DNA of 64,000 bases from Sphingomonas lenta (GCF_002288825.1 NZ_NSLI01000002.1:558001-622000); one strand, 5' to 3'. Counted from the first letter of the stretch, positions 7,920-16,133 are shown. Notes: generated from the sequence alone by a model not told the origin. A program made the numbers and translations.

Positions 7920-8674
7920 TGCCGCTTCGCACCCTTGCCGATCCGTATGTTCTGCCGGCGCTCGACCCGTCTTATATTCGCCAATATCCTGCCGAGGGTC
8001 TTGGCCCGACCGAGCCTGCCCCGCGCATCCTGTTGCTCTATGGGTCACTGCGCGAACGCTCGTTCTCGCGCCTCGCCGTCGAGGAAGCCGCCCGCCTGCT
8101 GCGGCTGTTCGGCGCTGAGACGCGCATCTTCGATCCGTCCACGCTGCCACTGCCCGACCAGGTCCAGGGCGACGATCACCCGGCCGTCCACGAGCTACGC
8201 GAGCTGGCGATGTGGTCTGAGGGCCAGGTCTGGTGCAGCCCTGAGCGGCACGGCCAGATCACCGGCATCATGAAAGCGCAGATTGACCATCTGCCGCTCG
8301 AAATGAAGGGAATGCGCCCGACGCAGGGGCGCACGCTCGCTGTCATGCAGGTGTCGGGGGGATCGCAGTCGTTCAACGCGGTCAACACGCTGCGCCTGCT
8401 CGGCCGCTGGATGCGCATGTTCACGATCCCGAACCAGTCCTCGGTCGCGATGGCCTACAAGGAGTTCGATGAAGCGGGGCGCATGAAGCCGTCGAGCTAT
8501 TACGACCGTATCGTCGATGTAATGGAGGAGCTGGTGCGCTTCACCGTCCTGCTGCGCCCATATGCAACCCAGCTCGTCGACCGCTATTCCGAGCGCAGGC
8601 ACGCCGGCGTGCCGGTCGACGTCAGAACCGATCTGTCGAGCATCGCCATCGCCCGAGCTGACGCTCAAGCGTGA
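7919..8674 (+). CDS. arsH: ArsH organoarsenical oxidase / NADPH-FMN reductase
   Basis: This 251-residue flavodoxin-fold protein has the FMN phosphate loop [13 protein letters not shown] (about residues 39-51) and the [13 protein letters not shown] and [14 protein letters not shown] motifs of ArsH. ArsH oxidises trivalent organoarsenicals using NADPH and FMN, and in some bacteria also reduces quinones or metals. It closes the five-gene operon. Its last ten bases overlap the end of the convergent merR-like gene. Confidence 0.92.
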   Translation: MPLRTLADPYVLPALDPSYIRQYPAEGLGPTEPAPRILLLYGSLRERSFSRLAVEEAARLLRLFGAETRIFDPSTLPLPDQVQGDDHPAVHELRELAMWSEGQVWCSPERHGQITGIMKAQIDHLPLEMKGMRPTQGRTLAVMQVSGGSQSFNAVNTLRLLGRWMRMFTIPNQSSVAMAYKEFDEAGRMKPSSYYDRIVDVMEELVRFTVLLRPYATQLVDRYSERRHAGVPVDVRTDLSSIAIARADAQA

Positions 8675-9072
8675 TCGAAAGCCGCCAGAATAGGGCACGG
8701 TCCCGCTGATCCGTTTCCGCACTCGTGTGCGAGATGCCGCAGTGACGCGCGTACCCGCTCAAGCTCCTCGATTTTGGCGTCCAGCACCGTAATCCGCTCG
8801 CTGGCAAGCTCGCGTGCGCGTGCGCGATCGTCGGTCGCGTCGAGCGCCAGCAGCTCGCCGATCTGCTCCAGCGTGAAGCCGGCGCCCTGGGCCGATCGGA
8901 TGAAGCGCAGCCGGCGAACATCCCCCGGGCCATAGCGGCGGATACCGCCCCCGGACCCGGAGTTTATCGGCCTGTCGGGCGTGTCGAGAAGACCTCGGCG
9001 CTGGTAGTAGCGGATCGTTTCCACGCCCACATCGCCTTCTCGAGCGAGCCCTGCGATCGTCATGCCGGTCAT
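8665..9072 (-). CDS. MerR-family metal regulator lacking one metal-site cysteine
   Basis: The 135-residue protein has the MerR N-terminal helix-turn-helix ([18 protein letters not shown]), a dimer helix and a C-terminal metal loop [14 protein letters not shown]. Compared with Tn501 MerR, the loop keeps the equivalents of Cys117 and Cys126. The segment matching Cys82 ([11 protein letters not shown]) has no cysteine. Mercury binding by MerR needs all three, so the inducer may differ. I start at ATG 9072; the open frame upstream crosses the operator. It is divergent from the glutaredoxin-fusion gene. Confidence 0.85.
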   Translation of the reverse strand: MTGMTIAGLAREGDVGVETIRYYQRRGLLDTPDRPINSGSGGGIRRYGPGDVRRLRFIRSAQGAGFTLEQIGELLALDATDDRARARELASERITVLDAKIEELERVRASLRHLAHECGNGSAGPCPILAAFDHA

Positions 9073-9075
9073 GCC

Positions 9076-9107
9076 TTGACTCCGTACTATAGTACGGATG
9101 CCATATA
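9076..9107 (+). promoter_or_regulatory. MerR-type operator-promoter
   Basis: A -35 TTGACT (9076-9081) is followed by a perfect dyad TCCGTAC-TATA-GTACGGA (9081-9098) and an AT-rich -10 region near CATATA (9102-9107). The overlong spacer filled by a dyad is the hallmark of promoters activated by DNA distortion by MerR proteins. The dyad half-site CCGTAC is the same as in classical mer operators. It drives the gene at 9136. Confidence 0.75.
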
Positions 9108-9135
9108 GGTCGGGCACAGAGGCCGGAGAAGACGA

Positions 9136-9888
9136 ATGGCGACGTTCGCGCCCAAGAAGGCGACGATCTATCGGATGGTGATGCCGACCCACACCTGTCC
9201 CTACGGGATCAAGGCGAAGGATCTGCTGCGCCGGCAGGGTTATGAGGTCGAGGACCATTGGCTACGCACGCGCGAGGAAACCGACGCGTTCAAAGCCGAG
9301 CATGGGGTCAAAACGACGCCGCAGACCTTCATCGGTGGCGAGCGGGTAGGAGGCTACGACGATCTCCGCCGGTTTTTCGGTAAGACCGTGGCCGACCCCA
9401 CGGCGGTGACCTACCGGCCGGTCGCGGTTGTGTTCGCGATGACGGCGTTGATGGCGCTCGCGGCCAGCTATGCCGTGCTCGGCACACCCTTCACGGTACG
9501 CGCGGGTGAGTGGTTCATCGCTTTCTCGATGTGCGTGCTGGCGCTGCTGAAGCTCCAGAACGTCGAGAAGTTCGCGACCATGTTCCTCAACTACGACCTG
9601 CTCGCGAAGCGCTGGGTGCCATACTCCTATATCTACCCCTATGCGGAAGGGGCGGCGGGCGTGCTGATGGCGGCCGGCGTGCTGTCCTGGCTGTCAGTGC
9701 CGATCGCGCTGGTGATCGGGACGATTGGTGCGGTCTCGGTGATCAAGGCTGTCTACGTCGACAAGCGCGAGCTGAAATGTGCGTGCGTGGGGGGCGACAG
9801 CAATGTGCCGCTGGGCTTCCTGTCGCTGACCGAGAACGTGATGATGGTCGTCATGGCAATCTGGATGGTGCTGGGCGTCGCGCACTGA
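9136..9888 (+). CDS. Glutaredoxin domain fused to MauE/DoxX-like membrane domain
   Basis: A 250-residue fusion. Residues 1-85 form a glutaredoxin domain whose active site reads Cys21-Pro-Tyr-Gly instead of CPYC, leaving a single catalytic cysteine. It also has the TTPQTFIGGERVGGYDDL substrate loop. Residues 95-250 carry about four membrane spans and a cytoplasmic-side KCACVGG cysteine pair as in MauE/DoxX redox-associated membrane proteins. The operator just upstream indicates MerR-family control. The likely role is thiol or metal redox at the inner membrane; the substrate is unknown. Confidence 0.75.
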   Translation: MATFAPKKATIYRMVMPTHTCPYGIKAKDLLRRQGYEVEDHWLRTREETDAFKAEHGVKTTPQTFIGGERVGGYDDLRRFFGKTVADPTAVTYRPVAVVFAMTALMALAASYAVLGTPFTVRAGEWFIAFSMCVLALLKLQNVEKFATMFLNYDLLAKRWVPYSYIYPYAEGAAGVLMAAGVLSWLSVPIALVIGTIGAVSVIKAVYVDKRELKCACVGGDSNVPLGFLSLTENVMMVVMAIWMVLGVAH

Positions 9889-9925
9889 TCTGGCGCGGCG
9901 GCCCGGCGCACCCTAGAAGACCCGC

Positions 9926-10258
9926 ATGAGCATCGGGCGCCTTCTCCGCACGCTGACGCTTGCCCTATTGGGCACGATGCTGCTCGTGCGGATGGGGCCG
10001 ATGTGCGAGGCCCTGGCGCAGGCGGCTCCGCTCGCCGAGGCGCATTCCGCGATGGCTGATTGTGATCGCGCGCCGCCCAACCCGATAAAGAAGACCCTTG
10101 CGATGGACTGCGTGGGTGCCTGCATCGCGACCGCACCCGACGTCCATGCGTCTCCCGCATCGGAACTCGCCGCGCGAGAAGACCCGCCCGCACGCGAGCA
10201 TCGTGCCCTCGATGGCCGCTCGGGCGGCCCTGCGCCGCCACCTCCCCGAACCGCCTGA
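9926..10258 (+). CDS. Small exported protein of unknown function
   Basis: This 110-residue protein has an N-terminal hydrophobic helix (about residues 8-22, LTLALLGTMLLVRMGPM), probably a signal anchor or signal peptide. A short Cys-containing region (MADCDRAPP, MDCVGACIA) and a Pro-rich, charged tail follow. It starts 37 bases after the glutaredoxin-fusion gene on the same strand and is probably co-transcribed. I do not recognise a family. The cysteines suggest a periplasmic metal or redox role. Confidence 0.55.
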   Translation: MSIGRLLRTLTLALLGTMLLVRMGPMCEALAQAAPLAEAHSAMADCDRAPPNPIKKTLAMDCVGACIATAPDVHASPASELAAREDPPAREHRALDGRSGGPAPPPPRTA

Positions 10259-10303
10259 TCGACCTGGATTCCGATCAATCAATGCATTCGAGGCCAATAA
10301 GAC

Positions 10304-10525
10304 ATGAAGACCATCAGGTTCATCGGCGCGGCCATCGCGCTCGCGCTCGTTCCCGCCACGGCCTTTGCCGCCGCTGACTGCTGCGCGGGGAAGGAGTGCT
10401 GCAAGGACGGCGCCGACTGCTGCAAAGACAAGGACGGCGCAAAGAAGGACTGCTGCGCCGACATGAAGGACATGAAGCACGGCGAACATGCCGGCCACGA
10501 CATGTCGGGCATGCAGAAGAAGTAA
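10304..10525 (+). CDS. Secreted Cys-rich peptide with repeated CC pairs
   Basis: The 73-residue product has a signal peptide ending at AFA-A (about residue 23). The mature peptide of about 50 residues contains four Cys-Cys pairs spaced by lysine- and aspartate-rich linkers, then a Met/His tail (MKDMKHGEHAGHDMSGM). This is the layout of a periplasmic metal sponge, probably for Cu(I) or another soft metal. It ends just before a hairpin and faces the convergent DUF411 gene. Confidence 0.7.
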   Translation: MKTIRFIGAAIALALVPATAFAAADCCAGKECCKDGADCCKDKDGAKKDCCADMKDMKHGEHAGHDMSGMQKK

Positions 10526-10535
10526 CGACGGGAGG

Positions 10536-10553
10536 GGAGGCGTCCGCGCCTCC
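10536..10553. terminator. Hairpin between convergent genes
   Basis: GGAGGCG (10536-10542) pairs with CGCCTCC (10547-10553) around TCCG, followed on the plus strand by TCTCTTA. It could terminate the Cys-rich peptide transcript, and possibly the DUF411 transcript from the other side. The weak U-tract lowers confidence. Confidence 0.5.
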
Positions 10554-10557
10554 TCTC

Positions 10558-10998
10558 TTAGTGGTGAGCAAACACCCTGCGGCCGCTCGGCCCGAACGCG
10601 ATCACGTCATAGGACTGAGCCTTCATGCCCGGCATCTCCATGCCGGGTGAGCCCATGGGCATCCCAGCGACGGCGAGACCGGTGACGCCCTTCGGGTGCG
10701 TGGCCAGCGCGCGCTTCATGTCGGCGATCGGGACATGCCCTTCGAAGGTCATGCCATCGATGATGGCAGTGTGGCACGAGGCGAGGTCTTGAGGCACGCC
10801 GCGTGCCTTCATGAAAGTTGGCCGGTTCGCATCGTCGACCACGCGCACGGCACGGCCGAACTGCGCCTTCACCTGCTGCGCCCATTTCTCGCAACACGGG
10901 CAACCCGGATCGCGATGCATCAGCACCGGTCCCGCGGCGACTGCTCCCACAGGAAAAGCGAAGGCCAGCGCGGCAGCAACAAGGCGGAGGTGGGTCAT
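10558..10998 (-). CDS. DUF411 exported metal-associated protein
   Basis: A 146-residue protein with a signal peptide (about residues 1-22) and the DUF411 hallmark HRDPGCPCCEKWAQQV, a CxCC motif near residues 33-36. The C-terminus is Met-rich (GMPMGSPGMEMPGM). DUF411 proteins are commonly linked to periplasmic copper resistance, and a thioredoxin-like fold has been proposed. It lies 59 bases downstream of a DUF305 gene on the same strand with a GC hairpin between them. Confidence 0.85.
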   Translation of the reverse strand: MTHLRLVAAALAFAFPVGAVAAGPVLMHRDPGCPCCEKWAQQVKAQFGRAVRVVDDANRPTFMKARGVPQDLASCHTAIIDGMTFEGHVPIADMKRALATHPKGVTGLAVAGMPMGSPGMEMPGMKAQSYDVIAFGPSGRRVFAHH

Positions 10999-11020
10999 GG
11001 CTATATTCCCGGGTGGCCGT

Positions 11021-11042
11021 CCCCCCGCAATGTGACGGGGGG
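11021..11042. other. GC hairpin between DUF305 and DUF411 genes
   Basis: CCCCCCG (11021-11027) and CGGGGGG (11036-11042) form a 7-bp stem with an 8-base loop in the intergenic gap. No U-tract follows on the minus strand, so it is more likely an RNA-stabilising or partly attenuating structure than a terminator. Confidence 0.35.
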
Positions 11043-11057
11043 AGGGACGGAAGTCGA

Positions 11058-11438
11058 TTACTGGACGCGCTTGCCCATCTTACGAAGCATCGCATTCAGC
11101 GTCGCGATCTCGCGGTTCTGGCTGGCGATGGTCTTCTGCGCCTCGCGCCGAATTTCCGCGTTCTGGGTGCTCCGAAGCGCTGTCTGCGACATGGCGACCG
11201 CGCCACGGTGATGCTCGATCATCTGGCGGATCCACGTCTCGCCAGCATCGGCACCCTTCGCCGCCATCATGCGCTCGTGCATCTTCATCATGTCCGGGCC
11301 GTAGGGATCAGCCGCCGTCGGCTGCATCATGCCGGCATGATTCATGCCCTGGTGGTTCATGCCTTGGTGACCGGCTTGCTGCGCCAGAGCCGGCGAGGCA
11401 GCAAGCAGGGCGGCGGTCATGGTCGCTATCATCTTCAT
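11058..11438 (-). CDS. DUF305 exported His/Met-rich protein
   Basis: A 126-residue protein with a signal peptide (about residues 1-19, ending ALA), a short His/Met-rich segment (GHQGMNHQGMNHAGMM) and one DUF305 four-helix unit including MIEHHRGAVAMSQTAL. DUF305 domains are ferritin-like four-helix bundles found in copper-resistance loci, where the HH and Met residues are likely ligands. A full copy of the ECF-type promoter (TGAGGGA-N15-CGTA) lies 37-62 bases upstream of its start. Confidence 0.85.
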   Translation of the reverse strand: MKMIATMTAALLAASPALAQQAGHQGMNHQGMNHAGMMQPTAADPYGPDMMKMHERMMAAKGADAGETWIRQMIEHHRGAVAMSQTALRSTQNAEIRREAQKTIASQNREIATLNAMLRKMGKRVQ

Positions 11439-11474
11439 CTGGGTTCTCCACGTGGCCCCCGCCCGTGAGGATGA

Positions 11475-11500
11475 TACGCGCCCCGAAGCGTCATCCCTCA
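11475..11500 (-). promoter_or_regulatory. ECF-type promoter of the DUF305 gene
   Basis: Read on the minus strand: TGAGGGA (11500-11494), exactly 15 bases, then CGTA (11478-11475). Bases between the -10 and the start codon, including GCGGGGGC and CACGTGGAGA, are nearly identical to those before the four-helix protein gene at 19201. Confidence 0.7.
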
Positions 11501-11512
11501 GGGCGGCCGGAT

Positions 11513-12112
11513 TTACCGGATCGGCTGAAGCGTATTCACGCCGACGCTTTCATCCGTTTCCGGCGGAGGGGGCGCCGCCTGCTTGTCGCGGTAAGAGGGG
11601 AGGTCGGGGGCATCGTCGCGCGTGGGCTGCGCCTCGAGCCGAGCGATGTAGCGCTTCATCTGCGCGATCTCGCGAACCTGAGCGTCGATGATCCCGTCCG
11701 CGAGTTTGCGCACCTCCGGGTCTTTGATGTGCGCGCGTTCGCTGGTCATGATCGCGATCGAGTGATGCGGGATCATGGCCCTCATATAGGCGACGTCGCC
11801 GACCGTTTCCTGGCTGCGCACGAGCCACAAGGCGCCTGCGAACACCGCGATCGATGCGGCCACGATGCCGAGGTTGGCGCGCCGGTTGGGGTACATGCCC
11901 CACATGAAACCAAGCATGATGATCGCCATCACAGCACCCATGACGATCGCCATCCACGTCCGGGTCTGGCTGTATTCGACATGGGAGAGCGCGTAGGTGT
12001 TGAGATACATGAGGCCGAACATCACGACCGTCGACGTCGCGATCATCGCGGCGAAGCGCCCGTAGCTCATCCCCATAGAGCCGCCCTGTTTGGAATTGGG
12101 GTCGTGGTCCAT
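11513..12112 (-). CDS. Membrane-anchored DUF305 protein
   Basis: This 199-residue protein starts at ATG 12112. It has three hydrophobic helices (about residues 18-40, 52-72 and 80-97), then a periplasmic DUF305 domain with AMIPHHSIAIMTSERAHI and an acidic, Pro-rich tail. The longer upstream frame is a shadow of the PepSY gene. It lies between the PepSY-type gene and the small DUF305 gene, all transcribed leftward from the copper operons. Confidence 0.85.
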   Translation of the reverse strand: MDHDPNSKQGGSMGMSYGRFAAMIATSTVVMFGLMYLNTYALSHVEYSQTRTWMAIVMGAVMAIIMLGFMWGMYPNRRANLGIVAASIAVFAGALWLVRSQETVGDVAYMRAMIPHHSIAIMTSERAHIKDPEVRKLADGIIDAQVREIAQMKRYIARLEAQPTRDDAPDLPSYRDKQAAPPPPETDESVGVNTLQPIR

Positions 12113-12148
12113 CTCGCGCTCTCCTGTTCGGCCCCACCCACTGAAGGA

Positions 12149-12174
12149 TACGCGGCTCTCTAGCGGACCCCTTG
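12149..12174 (-). promoter_or_regulatory. Weaker ECF-type promoter of the membrane DUF305 gene
   Basis: Minus strand CAAGGGG (12174-12168), 15 bases, then CGTA (12152-12149). The -35 differs at two positions from the TGAGGGG form, but the spacing and -10 are exact. It overlaps the 3' end of the PepSY-type gene. Confidence 0.5.
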
Positions 12175-12891
12175 AGCTTTCCTGCGGCGTCGACGGGGCC
12201 AGCGCATGAAGAGCAGGATCGCGCCGGCGACAGCGAACACGAGACCGCCCGCGGCGAAGGCGTTGAGCCATGGCGTGTTGAACCGTTCGTGCTCGGTCCA
12301 ATCCATGATGTGGAGGCCCCAGAAGAAGTCGTAGAGCCGCCACGTGCCGGTTCGCACCGAGGTCAGCCGCCCGGTCTCAGCCGCCACGTAGATACGGGTC
12401 CCGTCAGCATCGGGGAAGGAAGCCCACCAGGCAGGGAGGGCACCGCGGTACTCGGTGCTCGGGCGCTCGATCCGCTCAACGACGGGCGCCGAGCCGGGAT
12501 CGCCGCGATACGCCTGCCTTGCGATCAGCGCGCCGGCCGCTCGGTCGACCGCGGGCAGCGGCTTCGCGGTGCGGGCGTCCAGCAAACGCACCTTGCCGTT
12601 GTCAAGCTGGGCTTCGACTATCGGCCGCCCCAGCAGCATCCGGTGCTGGAGCTGACGCACCGGCGCTCCGGCCGATGCGAGAAGGGCAGGGACCGGCGCG
12701 AAGTCCTGGCTCGCCACCAAGGCTGGTTCGACGTTTCGGTCAATCCGGTGATCGCCGTGCACCGTGTCGATCGGCAGCAGGCTCATGATGAGCCCGCTGG
12801 TGAACCAGACGATCGCCTGCGCTCCGATCAGGAGCGCGAGCCAGCGGTGGACCTTGCTCGCACCGACATGGAGGCGGAGCCGCGGGCTCAG
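12160..12891 (-). CDS. PepSY-associated membrane protein
   Basis: A 243-residue protein with one N-terminal (about residues 14-34, WLALLIGAQAIVWFTSGLIM) and one C-terminal membrane helix (about 207-230) enclosing a periplasmic PepSY-like region. HIMDWTEHERFNTPWLNAFA precedes the last span. No ATG or GTG fits near the natural N-terminus. I propose a CTG start at 12891 that overlaps the copB stop as CTGA, matching the four-base overlaps elsewhere in this operon. PepSY-TM proteins are often tied to metal reductases or chaperones; the function here is unknown. Confidence 0.7.
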   Translation of the reverse strand: MSPRLRLHVGASKVHRWLALLIGAQAIVWFTSGLIMSLLPIDTVHGDHRIDRNVEPALVASQDFAPVPALLASAGAPVRQLQHRMLLGRPIVEAQLDNGKVRLLDARTAKPLPAVDRAAGALIARQAYRGDPGSAPVVERIERPSTEYRGALPAWWASFPDADGTRIYVAAETGRLTSVRTGTWRLYDFFWGLHIMDWTEHERFNTPWLNAFAAGGLVFAVAGAILLFMRWPRRRRRKAQGVR

Positions 12892-14093
12892 AACCAGGTC
12901 CTCACGCCCGCAACGAAGCTGAAGCCGCCCGTACTGTCGCCGCGTGCGCGGGTGAAGCGCGCGGTGTCGCCGAACTGCCGCTCCCAAGACACGCCGATGT
13001 ACGGGGCGAACTCGCGCCGGCCCTCGTAGCGAAGCCGAAGCCCGGCCTCGAGGTCGGTGAGACCGGAGCCGGTGCCGGTTTCGGGCACGTCCTGCGCGGA
13101 AAAGTTGGCCTCCACCCTGGGCTGCAGCACGAACCAGTTGGTGATGCGCTGGTCGTAATAGCCTTCGGCACGGCCAAGCACGTCGCCCTTGTCAGAGAGA
13201 AACACCGCGCCCTCCACCTCGAACCAACCGGGGGCCAGCCCCTCGATCCCTACCGTTGCATAGGTGCGTGAGGGGTTGGGCTTGAAGTCGTAGCGAACGC
13301 CAGCTTGGAGGTTCCAGTAGGGATCGAGAGCGCGGCTGTAGAGCGCCTGCACCTCGGCTTGTTCGAGCGGCTTGCCGAACGTGCCTTCGCCCTCGGATTT
13401 CAGCGTGAAGCGATTGATGTCGCCCCCGATCCAGGCCTCTCCGTCCCAGCGATAGCCGTCGCCGCCCTTGCGTGCCTGATATTCGGCGAGGTTGAAGAGG
13501 ATCTGATAGACGGTCATCCCGCCATGCTCGCGGCGCAGATCGTTCTCGCGCGAGCTGGCCATGGCGTCAGCGCCCCAGAAGCGATCGGCGAGGTGGTCGC
13601 CGGCCGGGGCGGGAGCGGGCTTGTTGCCGGGGGGAAGGTCGGTTCCGACCTTGGCAGCGGGCTGAGCGCCAGGCATCGCCATGCCCGGCATCGTGCTCAT
13701 GTCGTGGCCGGCATGCGGATCCTGGCTCGCATCTGTCGATGCGGCCATGCCGGGCATAGCGGACATATCGTGCCCGGCGTGCGGGTTCTGGGTGGGCGCA
13801 GCCTGCTGCTGACCGCCCATATCCATCCCCTGCATTCCGCTCATGTCATGCCCGGCATGAGGGTCGGCAGCCTGCGCCTTCGCCGGTTGCGCGCGGCGTG
13901 GCGCGGTGCGTCGGACGGGGGCCTTACGCTTGGTCGCGGGCTTGGCCGCAGCCTTCGCTTTCGGTTTGGCCGCCGGCTTTGCCGGCATCGTCATGCCCGG
14001 CATGTTGTGCATGGAATGGTCCATGGTCTGCCCGAGTGCTGGGGTCGCAAGGGCGAGCGGCGCTATACCGGCGAGAAGAAACGCCCGGATCAC
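12888..14093 (-). CDS. copB: CopB-type outer-membrane copper resistance protein
   Basis: This 401-residue protein has a signal peptide (about residues 1-19) and a Lys/Ala/Pro-rich linker. Repeated DPHAGHDMSxMxGM-type His/Met motifs lie at about residues 75-150, followed by a C-terminal beta-barrel (ending VRTWF) of the CopB family. It probably binds or exports copper at the outer membrane. The GTG start overlaps the copA stop as GTGA, and its own stop overlaps the proposed PepSY start. The long frame upstream of 14093 is a copA shadow. Confidence 0.9.
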   Translation of the reverse strand: MIRAFLLAGIAPLALATPALGQTMDHSMHNMPGMTMPAKPAAKPKAKAAAKPATKRKAPVRRTAPRRAQPAKAQAADPHAGHDMSGMQGMDMGGQQQAAPTQNPHAGHDMSAMPGMAASTDASQDPHAGHDMSTMPGMAMPGAQPAAKVGTDLPPGNKPAPAPAGDHLADRFWGADAMASSRENDLRREHGGMTVYQILFNLAEYQARKGGDGYRWDGEAWIGGDINRFTLKSEGEGTFGKPLEQAEVQALYSRALDPYWNLQAGVRYDFKPNPSRTYATVGIEGLAPGWFEVEGAVFLSDKGDVLGRAEGYYDQRITNWFVLQPRVEANFSAQDVPETGTGSGLTDLEAGLRLRYEGRREFAPYIGVSWERQFGDTARFTRARGDSTGGFSFVAGVRTWF

Positions 14094-16063
14094 GCCGCGG
14101 CCTCCCCGGCCTTGCGGACCTGGACGACACGCATCATGCCCGCGTGCATGTGGTAGAGCATGTGACAGTGGAAGGCCCAGTCGCCTTCCTCGCCGGTCAC
14201 GTCCCAGCTCACCGTCCCTCCTGGCTGCACCAGCACCGTGTGTTTGCGGGGCGCGTAGGGGCCCTTGCCGGTCACCAGGTCGAAGAAGTGGCCATGGATG
14301 TGGATCGGATGGCCCATCATCGTGTCGTTGATGAGCGTTACCCGCACGCGCTCGCCGTGGAGGAGCGTGATCGGGTCGGGGTTCTCCGACAGCTTCTCGC
14401 CGTCGAAGCCCCACATGTAGCGCTCCATGTTGCCGGTGAGGTGGAGCTTGATCTCCCGCTCCGGTGCACGCGTGTCCGGGTTGCGATCGAGCGCCATCAG
14501 GTCGCGGTAGGTGAGAACGCGGTGTCCGACGTTCTCCAGGCCCTGCCCGGGATCGCCGGTGCGATCGACCGGCATCGGCGAAATGGTCTGCACGCCCGGT
14601 CCCTTCTTCACCTCGGGGGCATTGCTGAAGTCGCGCATGGAATGGCTCATGCCACCCATGTTCATCCCGCCCATCTGATCGCCGGTCGTCGTCGACATCG
14701 TGCCGGAACCGTGATCCATTCCGGCCATGGCGCCGCCCTCGGGCTGGCCGTGGTTCATGCCCGCCATGCCGCCGCCCGCAGCAGCGCCAGAGGCGCCATG
14801 GTTCATCTGGGAATGGTCCATGCCCGGCATCGTGCCGACGCTTGCACCATGCCCCATTGCAGCATGGTCCATGCCGGCCATCGATCCCGCGGCGGCGCCC
14901 GTCGCGCCATGGTTCATGGCGCTGTGGTCCATCGTACCATGATCCATCCCGCCCATGCCCATGTCCTTCATGGTCGCGAGTGGGCGCTTGCGGAGCGGGG
15001 GCACCTCGGCCGCCATGCCCTCGCGCGGAGCAAGCGTCGCGCGCGCCATCCCGGAGCGGTCGACGCTCTCACCTACCAGCGTATAGGCGCGCAGGTCGGG
15101 CGGGGTGACGATTGCGTCATAGGTCTCAGCCGGGCCGAACTGGAACTCGTCGATCTCGACCGGGCGCACGTTCAAGCCATCGGCCGCGACGATCGTCATC
15201 GGCAGGCCTGGAATGCGGACGTTGAAGGTGGTCATCGACGAGGCGTTGATGAAGCGCAGCCGCACCCGCTCGCCGGGGCGGAACAGCGCGGTCCAATTGT
15301 CCTTGGGGCCGTAGCCGTTGACCAGGTAGGTGTAGACCGAGCCCGTGACGTCGGCGACGTCGGCGGGGTCCATCCGCATCTTGCCCCATTCCACCCGCTC
15401 TTTCAGCGACTGATCCTTGCCGGCGAGAAGCCCGGCCAGGGTCTGGCGCTGGCGGTTGAAGTAGCCCGACTCCTTCTTCAACCGATCGAAGAGGTAGTGC
15501 GGGTGGTGGAAGCTGTGGTCGGACAGCACGATCACGTGCTCCCGGTCGAACTTCACCGGATCGGGGTTCTTCGGGTCGATCAGGATCGGGCCGTAATGTC
15601 CCTCCTGCTCCTGAAGCCCGGAATGGCTGTGATACCAGTAGGTCCCGCTCTGGATGATCGGGAACTCGTAGGTGAAGGTCGAGCGCGCCGGAATGCCGGG
15701 GAAGGCGATCCCCGGCACCCCGTCCATCTGAAACGGCAGCAGCAGCCCATGCCAGTGGATCGAGGTTTCCTCGTCGAGCTCGTTGACGACGTGGAGGCGG
15801 ACGTTCTGTCCCTCGCGCAAGCGGATAAGCGGCGCGGGCACGGTGCCGTTGATGCCGATCGCGTGGCTCTGCCGCCCGTCGATCATCATCATCTGATGGG
15901 CGACCTTGAGCGTGATGTCCTCGCCCGACACCGTGGGCAACGGCTTGGCGATGCCGGCGGAGACGGGCTGTGCCCATGCCGGCATATAGGCCGACAAGGC
16001 GAGGCCGCCTCCTGCCAGACTGGCACCGCGCAGCACCTGGCGGCGGTCGAGAACACGCGACAT
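14090..16063 (-). CDS. copA: CopA-type periplasmic multicopper oxidase
   Basis: A 657-residue protein with a Tat signal (DRRQVLRGASL at residues 6-16). Copper-ligand motifs are H103-W-H-G, H145-S-H-S, HPIHIHGHFF (around residue 595) and H632-C633-H634-x3-H638-x4-M643. The type 1 and trinuclear centres therefore look complete. A Met/His-rich insert of MxHGxMxH repeats (about residues 365-485) is typical of CopA/PcoA and probably binds Cu(I). It oxidises cuprous copper in the periplasm. The sigma-type promoter upstream overlaps the sigma gene's stop codon. Confidence 0.95.
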   Translation of the reverse strand: MSRVLDRRQVLRGASLAGGGLALSAYMPAWAQPVSAGIAKPLPTVSGEDITLKVAHQMMMIDGRQSHAIGINGTVPAPLIRLREGQNVRLHVVNELDEETSIHWHGLLLPFQMDGVPGIAFPGIPARSTFTYEFPIIQSGTYWYHSHSGLQEQEGHYGPILIDPKNPDPVKFDREHVIVLSDHSFHHPHYLFDRLKKESGYFNRQRQTLAGLLAGKDQSLKERVEWGKMRMDPADVADVTGSVYTYLVNGYGPKDNWTALFRPGERVRLRFINASSMTTFNVRIPGLPMTIVAADGLNVRPVEIDEFQFGPAETYDAIVTPPDLRAYTLVGESVDRSGMARATLAPREGMAAEVPPLRKRPLATMKDMGMGGMDHGTMDHSAMNHGATGAAAGSMAGMDHAAMGHGASVGTMPGMDHSQMNHGASGAAAGGGMAGMNHGQPEGGAMAGMDHGSGTMSTTTGDQMGGMNMGGMSHSMRDFSNAPEVKKGPGVQTISPMPVDRTGDPGQGLENVGHRVLTYRDLMALDRNPDTRAPEREIKLHLTGNMERYMWGFDGEKLSENPDPITLLHGERVRVTLINDTMMGHPIHIHGHFFDLVTGKGPYAPRKHTVLVQPGGTVSWDVTGEEGDWAFHCHMLYHMHAGMMRVVQVRKAGEAAA

Positions 16064-16107
16064 GCAAGCTCCTAAGAATGGGGCCGTGAAAGGGCCGTCG
16101 CTTCTTC

Positions 16108-16133
16108 TACGCGGCCGATCCGTCCAGCCCTCA
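16108..16133 (-). promoter_or_regulatory. ECF-type promoter of copA
   Basis: Minus strand TGAGGGC (16133-16127), 15 bases, then CGTA (16111-16108), 45 bases from the copA start. Its first three bases are the TGA stop of the upstream sigma gene, so copA has its own promoter as well as possible read-through. Confidence 0.7.

Noticed and set aside
14600..15000. Dense short repeats resembling a tandem or CRISPR-like array
   Set aside because: They encode the Met/His-rich MxHGxMxH insert of CopA; there are no constant repeats with unique spacers.
13898..16075. 725-codon open frame on the plus strand opposite copA and copB
   Set aside because: Shadow of two well-supported genes; His/Arg-rich composition follows from antisense Met/His codons, and there is no domain or ribosome site.
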